Part shown: piece by piece, positions 26,863 to 37,013 of the stretch
Layout of the letters: each line of letters opens with the position of its first letter
Numbering within the stretch: position 1 is the stretch's first letter
NCBI GenBank assembly: GCA_964424945.1
Contig: CAYRLB010000007.1
Coordinates: 1 to 58,709, forward strand
DNA length: 58,709 bases
From: WHSP01 sp964424945
GTDB lineage: Bacteria > Gemmatimonadota > Gemmatimonadetes > Longimicrobiales > Longimicrobiaceae
Direction of reading: 5' to 3'
Notes under the pieces: generated by a model
Seen by the model: the letters and a program-made list of their open reading frames with translations, nothing else
What the model was told of the DNA's origin: nothing
Database searches by the model: none
Program-made: the position numbers and the translations under genes

Positions 26863-27624
26863 ATGGCTATACTTCAGGTTACCGGCATCACCAAGACCTT
26901 CGGCGGCCTCACCGCGGTCAAGGAGCTGAACATCTCGGTCGAGGAAGGGCACCTCTTCGGCCTCATCGGCCCGAATGGGGCCGGCAAGACCACGATCTTC
27001 AACCTCATCACCGGCGTCTATACCCCCGACCGGGGAACGATCGAGATCGATGGCACGCGGATCGAAGGAAAGAAGCCCCACGCAATCGCACGTCTGGGGA
27101 TCTCCCGCACCTTCCAGAACATCCGGATCTTCCAGTCGATGACGGTGCTGGAGAATCTCAAGGTCGCACGCCACCTGCGGAAGGAGCAGAAGCTGCTCGA
27201 CGCCATCTTCCGCACCCCCTCGCTCAGCCGCGAAGAAGCGGAGATCGAGGAGGATGCGATGGCCCTCCTGAAGATCTTCAGGCTCGACGGGCGCGCGCAC
27301 GACCTCGCCCGGAATCTGCCCTATGGATCCCAGCGGCGGCTCGAAATCGCCCGGGCACTCGCGACCAGACCGAAGGTGCTCCTGCTCGACGAACCCGCGG
27401 CGGGGATGAACCCCCAGGAAGCGGTCGAGCTGATGCACCTCATCCGATGGGTCCGCGACGAGTTCCGGATTTCCATCCTTCTCGTCGAGCACAACATGAA
27501 GGTGGTGATGGGAGCGTGTGAGCGGGTTCAGGTGATCGATTATGGTGAGACGATCGCGGTCGGAACGCCCGCGGAGATCCAGCACCATCCGAGAGTCATC
27601 GAAGCTTACCTCGGCGGGGCATGA
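26863..27624 (+). CDS. livG: Branched-chain amino acid ABC transporter ATPase LivG
   Basis: 253 aa. Walker A GPNGAGKTT, family-specific signature LPYGSQRRLEIARALATRP in place of LSGGQ, Walker B VLLLDEPAAGMNP, switch His in LLVEHNMKVV. All motifs intact. Overlaps livF by 4 bp. Confidence 0.95.
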   Translation: MAILQVTGITKTFGGLTAVKELNISVEEGHLFGLIGPNGAGKTTIFNLITGVYTPDRGTIEIDGTRIEGKKPHAIARLGISRTFQNIRIFQSMTVLENLKVARHLRKEQKLLDAIFRTPSLSREEAEIEEDAMALLKIFRLDGRAHDLARNLPYGSQRRLEIARALATRPKVLLLDEPAAGMNPQEAVELMHLIRWVRDEFRISILLVEHNMKVVMGACERVQVIDYGETIAVGTPAEIQHHPRVIEAYLGGA

Positions 27625-28331
27625 TGCTGGAGCTGCGGAACGTATCGAGCGGGTACGGCGCGATCGAGGCACTGAAGTCGATCAACCTGCGCATCGACAA
27701 GGGCGAAATCGTCACGCTGATCGGGGCGAATGGCGCGGGCAAGTCGACGACGCTGCGGAACATCACGATGCTCGTCCCGGTGACATCGGGAGAAATCATC
27801 TTCGAGGGGCAGCGCCTCAATGGGATGCCCACGCATCGGATCGCGCAGGCAGGCATCTCGCTCGTTCCCGAAGGCAGGGCGATTTTCGCCAATCTGTCGG
27901 TCGGAGAGAACCTCGAGATGGGGGCCTACCTGCAGCGTGACCGTAAGCGCAACGCGGACAATCTGGAGCGGGTCTACAGCCTCTTCCCGCGATTGAAGGA
28001 GCGCAGGAAGCAGTCGAGCGGAACCCTTAGCGGGGGGGAGCAGCAGATGCTGGCGATCGGACGGGCGCTGATGGCGTCGCCCCGGCTGCTTCTTCTTGAT
28101 GAGCCGTCGCTCGGCCTGGCTCCTCTTCTCGTGCACACGATCTTCGAGGCGATCGACCTCATCAATCGGGAGGGAACGACCATTCTCCTGGTCGAGCAGA
28201 ACGCAAATGCGGCGCTGAAGCACTCGCACCGCGCCTATGTCCTGGAAACCGGGAGTGTGGTGATGGAGGGTCCGTCTGCGGAGCTGGCGAACCATCCTAA
28301 GGTGCGTGAGGCGTATCTGGGGGAAATCTGA
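27621..28331 (+). CDS. livF: Branched-chain amino acid ABC transporter ATPase LivF
   Basis: 236 aa. Walker A GANGAGKST, signature LSGGEQQMLAIGRALMASPR, Walker B LLLLDEPSLGLAP. Typical LivF length. Last gene of the five-gene operon; a small GC hairpin follows at 28379-28396. Confidence 0.95.
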   Translation: MMLELRNVSSGYGAIEALKSINLRIDKGEIVTLIGANGAGKSTTLRNITMLVPVTSGEIIFEGQRLNGMPTHRIAQAGISLVPEGRAIFANLSVGENLEMGAYLQRDRKRNADNLERVYSLFPRLKERRKQSSGTLSGGEQQMLAIGRALMASPRLLLLDEPSLGLAPLLVHTIFEAIDLINREGTTILLVEQNANAALKHSHRAYVLETGSVVMEGPSAELANHPKVREAYLGEI

Positions 28332-28378
28332 GGCGGCTGGTCCTGATGCGGAGATGGGCGGCCCCTCAGGTCGATGGG

Positions 28379-28396
28379 CCCCGGCGTTCGCCGGGG
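28379..28396 (+). terminator. Candidate terminator after livF
   Basis: CCCCGGC / GCCGGGG stem with a GTTC loop, 48 nt after the livF stop and about 80 nt before uppP. No T-tract, so a weak call. Confidence 0.4.
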
Positions 28397-28475
28397 AGAC
28401 GGAGTTGCTTACACAAACTGACAGGCCGGGCGAGCTTCTCATCGGGCCACTACACGACTCTTTCAACCGGCAGGC

Positions 28476-29303
28476 ATGACCGACTTCTGGCTCTTCGTCA
28501 AGGCAATTATCCTGGGACTGGTGGAAGGCGCCACCGAGTTCATCCCTGTCTCCTCGACGGGCCACCTGATCGTCGCCAGAGAATGGCTGAACTGGACGGA
28601 CGCCCGGTCGGACGTCTTCATCATCTTCATTCAGCTCCCCGCCATTCTCGCGGTCGTCTGGATGTACCGCCGGAAGATTGCGGATGTCGTTACGACACTC
28701 GGAAGCCGGGAGGAAAGCCGCAGGCTCGCCTACAATCTCATCCTGGCAACGCTGCCTGCAGTGATCATCGGTCTGCCGACCGAGGCGCTCGTTGAGCAGT
28801 ATATGTATGGCGTTCTCCCGGTGGCCCTCGCCCTGGTTGTGGGCGGGATCGCGATCTTCCTTATCGAACGGCGACACCGTCCCGAGCATGTACGGATCGC
28901 CACCGTTGACGACATCCCCATCCGGCTCGCGATCTTCGTCGGCTGCATCCAGGTGCTGGCGGTCGTCTTTCCGGGCGTCTCCAGGTCCGGTGCGACGATT
29001 CTCGGCGGGCTTCTTCTGGGTCTTTCACGCCTTGCGGCCACGGAATTTTCCTTTTTCCTGGCGATCCCCGCAATGTTCGGCGCAACGGTCATGAAGCTGT
29101 ATGGCGCACGCGATCTCCTTACCGTGAACGACGTGCCGCTCTTCGTCGTCGGTGGGCTGGTGTCCTTCCTTTCGGCCCTCTACGTCATCCGGGCGCTGTT
29201 GAGCTTCGTATCGCGGAACACCTTCATCCCCTTCGCCTGGTACCGGGTCGGCTTCGGTATTCTGCTTCTCATTCTCTATTGGCAGGGGATCGGAGCGGGG
29301 TAA
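28476..29303 (+). CDS. uppP: Undecaprenyl-diphosphatase UppP (BacA family)
   Basis: 275 aa integral membrane protein. Both family motifs are intact: EGATEFIPVSSTGHLIVA near residue 16 and VFPGVSRSGATILGGLLLG near 170. Recycles undecaprenyl diphosphate to the monophosphate carrier for peptidoglycan and other envelope polymers; the family is linked to bacitracin tolerance. Stands between the Liv operon and the kinase island, 144 bp after livF. Confidence 0.95.
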   Translation: MTDFWLFVKAIILGLVEGATEFIPVSSTGHLIVAREWLNWTDARSDVFIIFIQLPAILAVVWMYRRKIADVVTTLGSREESRRLAYNLILATLPAVIIGLPTEALVEQYMYGVLPVALALVVGGIAIFLIERRHRPEHVRIATVDDIPIRLAIFVGCIQVLAVVFPGVSRSGATILGGLLLGLSRLAATEFSFFLAIPAMFGATVMKLYGARDLLTVNDVPLFVVGGLVSFLSALYVIRALLSFVSRNTFIPFAWYRVGFGILLLILYWQGIGAG

Positions 29304-29500
29304 GTTGGAGCGGGTGAGTCGGGGCGGCCTCTGCGGCTCCCCCGGCTCAGCGGCCCTCGCGCAGCCGGAGTCGATCCCGTAGCCGAAGGGGTCCTGCCGC
29401 AAGGCCGAAACGGATGCCGATCCGCCACGCCTCGCGAACCAGACATCGACTCCGCGTCCCATTCACCGAAGTGACAGCAGGAATCCGATAGGAGACGACC

Positions 29501-31768
29501 CTAGGGCAATTCCGCGGAGCCCGCCTCTATTGCATCGACGATCGACAGAAGGTCCGCGATGTCGAAAGGCTTCGTGACGACGTGGTATGCCCCCGATGTC
29601 CGCAGGCGTTCGGTGTCCCGAACGGTCGCGTCCGCCGTCAGGACGACGATGGGGAGATGGGCGGTCAGAGGGTCCGCTTTCAGGCGTTCCATCACTTCAT
29701 CTACTCGCGAGCCGGGGCGGTTGATATCCAGGAGCACAATATCGATATCCCGGCTCTGGAGCATCTCCACGCCGAGCGACCCTTCCTCGGCGAGAATTAG
29801 TTCGATCTCCGGCCTTCGGGCGAAGATCCGCCGTAAGAGTCCGACATTCGAGAGATCGTCTTCGATACAGAGAATCCGGCGATGGACCCGGGGAGCCGGG
29901 GCTCCAGCCTGGCAGCGGGGATCATCCACTGCGCCGTCTACCTGAGGGAGGGTCGCCCGAAGTTCGAACCAGAACTCGCTCCCACGGCCCTCCTCGCTGG
30001 AAACCCCCATCTCCCCGTCCATGGCCTCGACAAGGGCTTTCGAAAGCGCGAGACCGAGCCCCGTGCCCTCTACCGTGGTTGATTCCGCTCCCAGTCTGTC
30101 GAATGCAATGAAAAGTCTGTCGAGGGCTTCCCGTGGAATACCGGAACCCATGTCCGAAACGGTCACTCGTACTCGGTTGTTCGGCCGCTGTATGCAGCGG
30201 ACGCTGACGGCTCCGCCCAGCCGGTTGTACTTGATTGCGTTGGAAAGAAGGTTGAGGGCCACCTGCTTGAGTCGCTGGCGATCCGCGAGCACGTAGGGTT
30301 GCGCTTCGGCCTCCATGCTCAGTGGCAGTGCGACACGATTCTCATCTGCCATCGGTTTCAGAAGCGCCAGCGAAGCGTCAACGACTTCGGAAAGCAGCAC
30401 TGGCTCCTTCAGAAGAGACAGGTTACCGGATTCGATCCGGCTGATGTCCAGAACCTCGTTGATCAGGTCCAACAGGTGCATCCCGGCGTTCAGGATCTGC
30501 TGGACGTTGTCGCACTGCACCGGATCGACAAGGTCGAACTCGAGCAGCTGCGCATAGCCTAGTACGCTGTTGAGCGGAGTCCGCAGTTCATGGCTCATCC
30601 TCGAGAGAAATTCGCTCTTGGCACGATTGGCGTTATCGGCCTCCCTCTTCGCCTCAGCCAGAACCTTCTCGTATCGTTTGAGCGTCGTAATATCCCGCCC
30701 GACCCAGACCACGAGAGAATCAGACATTGGAGCAAAAGACCCTGAGAGCCAGACGCTTTCGTCCTCGACCTGCAGCTCGTACTGGGCGTACTCGGTCGTC
30801 TGGTTATCGAGTGCGCGTCGAATGGCTTCTACAACCGGGTCGGCTGTCTCCACGGGAAGAATGTCGTGCAGCTTATTCCCGATGTGACGCGCTGCCCGAC
30901 GACTCAACGGAGCTGCAGTGGGGGCCACGTCGTGAAAGCGACCTTCCCTGTCCACGACCAACACAACGTCGCCCATCCCCTGGATAATGGCCGTCAGCTC
31001 GGCTTGGGAAGTTGCCAGCGCCTCGGCCAGCTTCTTCTGCTCCGTGACATCGAGGGCCAGCGTGATACCTACCCTTTTCCCCCGATATACCGACTCCTGG
31101 AGGAAGATCTCCGCATCGATATCGGTCCCGTCTTTCCTCCGGTGTCTGAAGACTCCACGTGTGCTCGTGGCAGGAGAAATCGGGATCTGCACATTACTGA
31201 GCAAGGAGGGAACTTCCTCCGGCTCCCGTAAGTCGCGGAGTGTCAGCGTCAGAAACTCATCGCGGGAATACCCGTATTGCGTGACTGCAGCTTTGTTGAC
31301 ATCCAGAATCTGCAGCGTCTCCGGATCGAAGATCCACATCGGAAGCGGACCGCTCTCGAAGAACAACGAGCAGCGATCTTCATCGGCCTGGTCGCCCGGC
31401 ACCTGGTCGGAAGCTCGCGGGTTGAACCGGACCGCCCATCCGCCGGCGACCGGCCACACGTCCACGGAGGTGAATCGTGCGGCACTCTGCCGACCGTCGA
31501 CCGGGAGGGTTCGGGGTGTGCGATCGGCCAGCGCTCCGAGGAGGCGTTCACCAGCGCCCAGCTGCAGCCGGTCGACGACTTCCGCGACAGAGGTATGGCC
31601 CGTCGGCTCGACAGGAGGTCCGAAGTGCTCCGTCGCAGCACGGTTGGCGAAACGGATGCGTCCGGACTGATCGATCACCAGATGAGGCTCTGGGACTCCG
31701 TCGAGGAGGCCTCTGAGGGCATCTTCCAAAGGCGCTGCCCACCCCGACGCCTCGGTATGCGCTGTCAC
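29501..31768 (-). CDS. PAS hybrid histidine kinase with C-terminal receiver
   Basis: 755 aa, no membrane helix, so cytoplasmic. Three PAS-like regions (about 15-110, 130-245, 250-365), HisKA with His393 (MSHELRTPLN), HATPase with NLLSNAIKYN, DMGSGIP and EGTGLGLALS, then a receiver (630-750) with IEDD, phosphoacceptor Asp681 (VLLDINRP) and Lys733 (VTKPF). All phosphorelay residues are present. Second gene of a pair: its start overlaps the end of the neighbouring kinase gene by 4 bp (31765-31768). Confidence 0.93.
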   Translation of the reverse strand: MTAHTEASGWAAPLEDALRGLLDGVPEPHLVIDQSGRIRFANRAATEHFGPPVEPTGHTSVAEVVDRLQLGAGERLLGALADRTPRTLPVDGRQSAARFTSVDVWPVAGGWAVRFNPRASDQVPGDQADEDRCSLFFESGPLPMWIFDPETLQILDVNKAAVTQYGYSRDEFLTLTLRDLREPEEVPSLLSNVQIPISPATSTRGVFRHRRKDGTDIDAEIFLQESVYRGKRVGITLALDVTEQKKLAEALATSQAELTAIIQGMGDVVLVVDREGRFHDVAPTAAPLSRRAARHIGNKLHDILPVETADPVVEAIRRALDNQTTEYAQYELQVEDESVWLSGSFAPMSDSLVVWVGRDITTLKRYEKVLAEAKREADNANRAKSEFLSRMSHELRTPLNSVLGYAQLLEFDLVDPVQCDNVQQILNAGMHLLDLINEVLDISRIESGNLSLLKEPVLLSEVVDASLALLKPMADENRVALPLSMEAEAQPYVLADRQRLKQVALNLLSNAIKYNRLGGAVSVRCIQRPNNRVRVTVSDMGSGIPREALDRLFIAFDRLGAESTTVEGTGLGLALSKALVEAMDGEMGVSSEEGRGSEFWFELRATLPQVDGAVDDPRCQAGAPAPRVHRRILCIEDDLSNVGLLRRIFARRPEIELILAEEGSLGVEMLQSRDIDIVLLDINRPGSRVDEVMERLKADPLTAHLPIVVLTADATVRDTERLRTSGAYHVVTKPFDIADLLSIVDAIEAGSAELP

Positions 31769-33678
31769 AGGCGTTGTCGGTTGGCGGTGGCGGCTGCCGC
31801 CGGGTCCCTCGAAAGGATTTCTTCCAGGATGCCCAAGAAGTGCGGCAGCTGAAATGGTTTCGTCAGGTATGCGGCAGCACCCAGCGCGCCAAGCCGCTCC
31901 GCCTGACCAGGGAGCGCATCTCCTGTGATCATGACAACCGGAATATGGCTGGTGGCATCATCGGCTTTGAGACAGGAGAGCACGGCAGACCCTGAGATAT
32001 CGGGCAGGTTCAGATCGAGCAGTATGAGGTCGGGCTGGTGCTCCGCCGCAAGCTCGAGACCAAGCCGGCCCAGGTCAGCCGTGATGATTCTGGTTTCCGG
32101 TCTGCCCTTCCCGATGATCCGCTCGACAAGGCGTATATTGGCCGCGTTATCCTCTATGTACAGCACCAGCGGCGGTCGGATCGGATCGCTGCGCTCGCTT
32201 CGCCCCGCGCCAACGGGCTGGCCCCCTGCAGCTGCCATCGTCAACGGGAGTTCGACCCAGAAGGTGCTGCCCTCCCCCTCCACTGTGCTCGCTCCAATCC
32301 GACCGTTCATCGCCTCGACGAGGGCCTTTGTGAGAGCGAGCCCGAGACCGGTCCCCTCCACTCCCTGCTCCCCCGCGCTTCCTCGCTCGAAAGGGAAGAA
32401 CAGCTGTTCCATCGTGGCAGGTCCGATCCCGACGCCGGTATCCCGAACGGTCAGCCGGAATCGGTCACCCCGGGCAGTGCAGCTTACCTCCACCAGTCCA
32501 CCCGCCCGATTGTACTTTACCGCGTTGGTAAGAAGGTTCAGCAGAACCTGACGGAGACGCGGCTGATCTCCCAGTATCGAGCCCGCAAAGAAGGTCGTGT
32601 AATCAGCCCGCAGCTCTACCTGGTGCGCGATGGCCAGCGGTCGTACCTCATCAAGCACTTCGCGGACGAGCGCTTCAGGCTGGATCGGCGCACTGCCGAG
32701 AGCGAGTCGACCCTCTTCCGCCCGTGCGATGTCCAGCAGTTCGTCGACGAGTCGGAGCAGGCCCCTCCCGGCTTTGAGGATCTGGCCGACGCTTTCACGA
32801 TTCTCCTGCGTATCCATCTCCGTCTCGAGGAGCTGCCCGAAACCGAGAATCGCGTTGAGCGGGGTCCGGAACTCATGGCTCGTCCGACTGAGCAGCTCGG
32901 ATTTGGCCCGGTTCGCGAGCTGGGCCTCCTCCGTCGCCGCGAAGAGGGCTTCTTCAGCTCTTTTCTGCTCCGTAATGTCCTGGATTGCGCCCACGACGTG
33001 AGCTGGTCGCTCCGGAGTTGCCGGGAAAAGCCGGGCGATTCCACGGATGTGACGGATTTCCCCATTCGCCCTCATCACGCGGTGCTCGTACTCCGCCCCC
33101 TCGGCCGACTCGACGGGCACCTGCATCGCCCCCTGGGCAATCATGGCAGCGAGCGTATCACGGTCTTCCGGGTGGACGGCTCGAAGCAAAGCCTCCCTCG
33201 AGGCCGGAAACTCGCCGGGTTCATAGCCGAGGATGCGGTACGTCTCATCGGACCAGGTATACCTCCCCGAGGACCCTTCATAGTCCCAGCTCCCTACATG
33301 CGCGAGTTCCTGCGCGTGGGCGAGTGACTCTTTCGTTCTCCGCAGATCCTCCTCAGCCCATTTCCGGCGGCTGATATCCCGGACATAGATGGCCAGCCCA
33401 CCGTCATGCGGATAAGCCCTTATCTCGAACCAGCGTCCCTGCTGCTCGAAATAGCCCTCGCCTGTCGCTGCAGCGCCCTGCTCGCGGGCGTGCGACAGCA
33501 CCGATCGGAAATGGATTGCCATACAGGACGGCAACACTTGCCAGAAGTCCTGCCCGGTCGCCGCATCATCTGTCAAGTCGAACAGGTGGCGGGCCGCGGC
33601 GTTGGCATGCGACAGCCTCCACTGGTCATCGATGGCGAAGAAGGCGTCGGAAATGCCTTCGAGGATGTGCTGCACCAT
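31765..33678 (-). CDS. PAS hybrid histidine kinase with C-terminal receiver
   Basis: 637 aa. Two PAS domains (about 1-105 and 115-235), HisKA His268 (TSHEFRTPLN), HATPase (NLLTNAVKYN, DTGVGI, EGTGLGLALT) and a receiver with YIEDN, Asp555 (LILLDLNLPD) and Lys607 (LTKPF). No membrane segment. The start sits at the very edge of PAS1 and has no clear Shine-Dalgarno; the frame is open for about 80 more codons upstream but lacks ATG, GTG or TTG, so 33678 is kept. First gene of a two-gene unit. Confidence 0.9.
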   Translation of the reverse strand: MVQHILEGISDAFFAIDDQWRLSHANAAARHLFDLTDDAATGQDFWQVLPSCMAIHFRSVLSHAREQGAAATGEGYFEQQGRWFEIRAYPHDGGLAIYVRDISRRKWAEEDLRRTKESLAHAQELAHVGSWDYEGSSGRYTWSDETYRILGYEPGEFPASREALLRAVHPEDRDTLAAMIAQGAMQVPVESAEGAEYEHRVMRANGEIRHIRGIARLFPATPERPAHVVGAIQDITEQKRAEEALFAATEEAQLANRAKSELLSRTSHEFRTPLNAILGFGQLLETEMDTQENRESVGQILKAGRGLLRLVDELLDIARAEEGRLALGSAPIQPEALVREVLDEVRPLAIAHQVELRADYTTFFAGSILGDQPRLRQVLLNLLTNAVKYNRAGGLVEVSCTARGDRFRLTVRDTGVGIGPATMEQLFFPFERGSAGEQGVEGTGLGLALTKALVEAMNGRIGASTVEGEGSTFWVELPLTMAAAGGQPVGAGRSERSDPIRPPLVLYIEDNAANIRLVERIIGKGRPETRIITADLGRLGLELAAEHQPDLILLDLNLPDISGSAVLSCLKADDATSHIPVVMITGDALPGQAERLGALGAAAYLTKPFQLPHFLGILEEILSRDPAAAATANRQRL

Positions 33679-34276
33679 GGGTCTCGATGTTCGGATAAGT
33701 CTGGTCGATGACTGACCGCTGAGCCGGTCCTGACGGCGCTGCGAGACCAGCCGGTCTGAGGGACATCCCTGATCGACTGCAAGCAGGAGGATATCTGCCG
33801 GACAGAAGATGGCTTGAGCGAGGCCCCCTCTTTGGATACCCTGCGCCGCGATCGATGTGGCCGAAGTGTCTTTCGAAGTTACTCCCCCCTCGCCCGCGTG
33901 AACGGTTGAGGGGGCAAGGTAGGGGCCGACCTAATGTCTACCGGTTATGCCGATGTTGCGCTCCTGCCAGAAGCTCATTCTCCGGATCAGGGCTTGGCCG
34001 GTTCGCACCTGCCCGGTCAATTTTTCCGGCATCTTCTTCCTACCAGGGGAAAGCGTTTCCCCTCGGAATCGCAGATGCACCCCCATCCTCTTCCATAGTC
34101 AGGCTGAAACGAAACGAAGGTCACAGCCCCATTCAGGTGCAGGATGGGGCGCAGTGGGCTGTCAGTTCACACCCCCAACGATGAGCGGTCAGGACCCCGG
34201 CAGGTATGGACTACCCCTTGCTAACATCCTGGAGGGATAAAACGCAGCACGCTGTACATTCAAGCAAGGGCTTTTC
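33679..34276. other. 598-bp divergent intergenic region between two kinase genes
   Basis: No convincing gene. Open frames here lack family resemblance. It must carry promoters for both divergent kinase units. The one structured element seen is the inverted repeat at 34045-34063. Confidence 0.5.
34045..34063. promoter_or_regulatory. Inverted repeat, candidate operator
   Basis: AGGGGAAA-GCG-TTTCCCCT: perfect 8-bp arms around 3 bp, alone in the divergent region of the kinase genes. The geometry suits a dimeric DNA-binding protein; no regulator gene is adjacent. Confidence 0.35.
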
Positions 34277-36895
34277 ATGAAAGCGTTGAGATCGATCCGC
34301 TTGCGGGCGTCTCTGCTTATTTTCGCGCTGGTCTTCACCGTCATCGCGGTGGACAACATCCTCGCGTACAGGTATCTGAAGCAAAGCTCCACCGTAGCCG
34401 CCCAGGACCGCCTAGCCATTGTAGCCGGCAGGGTCGGGGATATGCTCGAAGTCTCAGTCGCTGAAGGATGGCCTGTCCTGCGTTTGATGGCCCGTCACCC
34501 GGATGTAGCCGGTTATCTGCAGTCTCCATCCGATCGGACGCGAGAACTGGCTCTGGAAGCCCTCCACCTGTTTTCCGCAGGCCCCACCACTGTCGGCATA
34601 ACAGTGACGGACGCCGAAGGTCGAACGATCCTGGAGACGGTCGAGGGTCTCCCGGGTTCGGAAGCCTTTGTCCCTGCCCTCCTGCCCGCCGGCGACCGGT
34701 CGATCTTCGCACCGACAGGCCTTCTGACTCTGTATGACGGTGAGGCAGTCTACCCCCTGCTGCTACCGCTGGTGTTATCCGACCCGGACCGGCAGGCGGC
34801 GGGTTATGTGGTACTCTGGCGCCGAACCTCTTCCGAGGGGCGCCTCTCACAGACCCGAGATCTCATCGGCGCCGGCGCCAACGTTGTCCTGGCGAACACC
34901 CGGGGGGACCTGTGGACCGACCTTAGCAGAGCGATCCCCCCGCTCGCCTACCAACCAGACGAGCTCACGGGTGTGGTGGAGTACCGAACCCCAGGGGGCA
35001 TGCGCGTACTGGCCGCCGGGATCCCTGTCACCGGAACCCCCTGGACCGTCGTCATCGAGTACCCCTTCAGCGCCATACTTGCCGCCCCAATGGGTGCTTT
35101 CCGTTGGCAGATGGGAACAGGATTGCTGCTCCTGCTCGGCTCTGCCCTGATCATCTGGATCGTCCTGGGGAGGCTGTCGAGGTCCCTGAGCCAACTGGGC
35201 AACGCCGCCAACGCAATCAGCTCGGGTGACTATTCGCATCGTACGACGATCACCGGCGATAACGAAACCGGAGCGCTTGGCAGAGCCTTCAACAAGATGG
35301 CAGCCAGCATCCAAGCCGCGTACCAGCGTCTGGAAGAGCAGCTTGCCGAAGCAGCAGATGCCCAGGAGCGGCACCGTGAGGCTGCCACGCATCTGCAGCA
35401 GCTGGTTGCCTCCAGCCGGGCCGTGATATACACCCTCAGGGTGTCCCCGGACGGTATCCAGGCAGAGTGGATCAGCGACAATGTTTTCTCCGTACTAGGC
35501 TATGAGGTTGAGGAAGCGCTCAAGCCCGGGTGGTGGGAATCCAATCTTCACCCCGATGACACCGTCGATCTGAAGACAGGCGATTTCATGAGCGAAGATG
35601 CCATCGTACGGGAGGAGTATCGCGTCCGGAATGCTGCGGGGGACTATCGCTGGATTCAGGACGAGAGACGCTGCCTGGATGTCAGAGGCGACACCATGAT
35701 CATCATCGGCACGTTCACGGATGTCACCGAACGCCGGGCCCTCGAGGATGAAAAGAATGCGGCGGAAGCGGCAAACCGGGCGAAGAGCGAGTTCCTTTCA
35801 CGGATGAGTCATGAGTTACGGACCCCGATGAACTCGATCCTCGGCTTCGCCCAGCTTCTGGAGCTTGAAGTTGAGAGCGAGGGCGACAAAGAAAGTGTCG
35901 AGCAGATATTGAGGGGTGGCCGACACCTCCTCAAACTGATCAATGAAGTCCTGGATCTGGCCCGTGTCGAGGCAGGAGGATCTACATTTTCTCTCGAACC
36001 CGTCAACATTGCCGGCGTTGCGGCGGAGGCGGCAGATCTGGTGGCCGGAATGGCGCGAGAGGCCGGTATATCGATCCAGATCGATACGGAGGAAACCTTC
36101 GTCACAGCGGACCAGCAACGTCTTAAGCAGGTCCTTCTCAACCTCCTCTCGAACGGAATAAAATACAATCAGCGCGGAGGCTCCGTCCGCGTCAGCTGGG
36201 GTCAGCCCCAACCGGAACGTGTTCGCATCTCCGTGATCGACACGGGTAAGGGCATCCCCAGGAAGGATCTGAAGCGGATATTCACTCCCTTCGAACGGCT
36301 CGATTCTGACGAGCTGGGCATCCAGGGTACGGGCCTCGGCCTTCCACTTTCGATGGGCCTGATCGAAGCGATGAAGGGAACACTGGACGTGGAGAGTGAT
36401 GTGGGGGAGGGGGCGGTCTTCTCAATCGAGCTTCCCCTGGCCTGTAGGCCTTCATCTCAGCCCGAGCGTCTGCAGGACGATGAGGGCCGGAGCGTCCAGC
36501 CTGTCCTCGGCGAGCACACGGTTCTCTATGTCGAGGACAATGTTGCGAACCTGGAACTCATCCAGCGGCTCTTCAGGCCGTTCCCGAACATTCGCCTGAT
36601 CCCGGCGATGCAGGGGCGGCTCGCACTCGACCTATCGCGTGAGCACAAGCCCGACCTGATTCTTCTTGACCTGCACCTCCCGGATATCTCAGGCAACGAA
36701 GTCGTCGCCTACCTCAAGGCGGATCCCGAACTGCAGCACATCCCGGTCATCGTCGTGAGTGCGGATGCGACAGAGAAACAGATTGAGAGTGTGCTCAGAT
36801 TGGGTGCGACACACTATCTTACGAAGCCCTTCCATATCCGTGAGCTGATGGAACTCATCGCGGAGGAACTGAACCGCGCGCGCACCCCGGCGTGA
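34277..36895 (+). CDS. Membrane sensor hybrid histidine kinase (HAMP-PAS-HK-REC)
   Basis: 872 aa, the only membrane-anchored kinase of the island. TM1 about 12-31, periplasmic sensor about 35-272 (Cache-like, unassigned), TM2 about 278-297, HAMP about 298-350, coiled coil, PAS about 375-490, HisKA with His512 (MSHELRTPMNSILGF), HATPase (NLLSNGIKYN, DTGKGIP, GTGLGLPLS), receiver with YVEDN, Asp798 (LILLDLHLPD) and Lys850 (LTKPF). Complete. The REC-HD-GYP gene follows on the same strand after about 118 bp and is a plausible target. Confidence 0.94.
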   Translation: MKALRSIRLRASLLIFALVFTVIAVDNILAYRYLKQSSTVAAQDRLAIVAGRVGDMLEVSVAEGWPVLRLMARHPDVAGYLQSPSDRTRELALEALHLFSAGPTTVGITVTDAEGRTILETVEGLPGSEAFVPALLPAGDRSIFAPTGLLTLYDGEAVYPLLLPLVLSDPDRQAAGYVVLWRRTSSEGRLSQTRDLIGAGANVVLANTRGDLWTDLSRAIPPLAYQPDELTGVVEYRTPGGMRVLAAGIPVTGTPWTVVIEYPFSAILAAPMGAFRWQMGTGLLLLLGSALIIWIVLGRLSRSLSQLGNAANAISSGDYSHRTTITGDNETGALGRAFNKMAASIQAAYQRLEEQLAEAADAQERHREAATHLQQLVASSRAVIYTLRVSPDGIQAEWISDNVFSVLGYEVEEALKPGWWESNLHPDDTVDLKTGDFMSEDAIVREEYRVRNAAGDYRWIQDERRCLDVRGDTMIIIGTFTDVTERRALEDEKNAAEAANRAKSEFLSRMSHELRTPMNSILGFAQLLELEVESEGDKESVEQILRGGRHLLKLINEVLDLARVEAGGSTFSLEPVNIAGVAAEAADLVAGMAREAGISIQIDTEETFVTADQQRLKQVLLNLLSNGIKYNQRGGSVRVSWGQPQPERVRISVIDTGKGIPRKDLKRIFTPFERLDSDELGIQGTGLGLPLSMGLIEAMKGTLDVESDVGEGAVFSIELPLACRPSSQPERLQDDEGRSVQPVLGEHTVLYVEDNVANLELIQRLFRPFPNIRLIPAMQGRLALDLSREHKPDLILLDLHLPDISGNEVVAYLKADPELQHIPVIVVSADATEKQIESVLRLGATHYLTKPFHIRELMELIAEELNRARTPA

Positions 36896-37013
36896 AATAA
36901 ACCCGCGGATGCTCCTTTCGGCGCGTGCCGAAGGACGTCCTGATCGAGAGGCTGCGAGCCGGCAATTCCATTTTCCGATCTGGACGGACGAGCGAAGCGG
37001 AGCTTTCAACCAG

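Noticed and set aside
33679..33932. N-terminal extension of the 637-aa kinase
   Set aside because: The frame is open but contains no ATG, GTG or TTG; the PAS domain already begins at the chosen ATG.
34045..34063. Inverted repeat as a LacI/CcpA-type cre site
   Set aside because: The centre is not the symmetric CG of LacI-family operators and no LacI-type gene is in the window; kept only as an unassigned inverted repeat.
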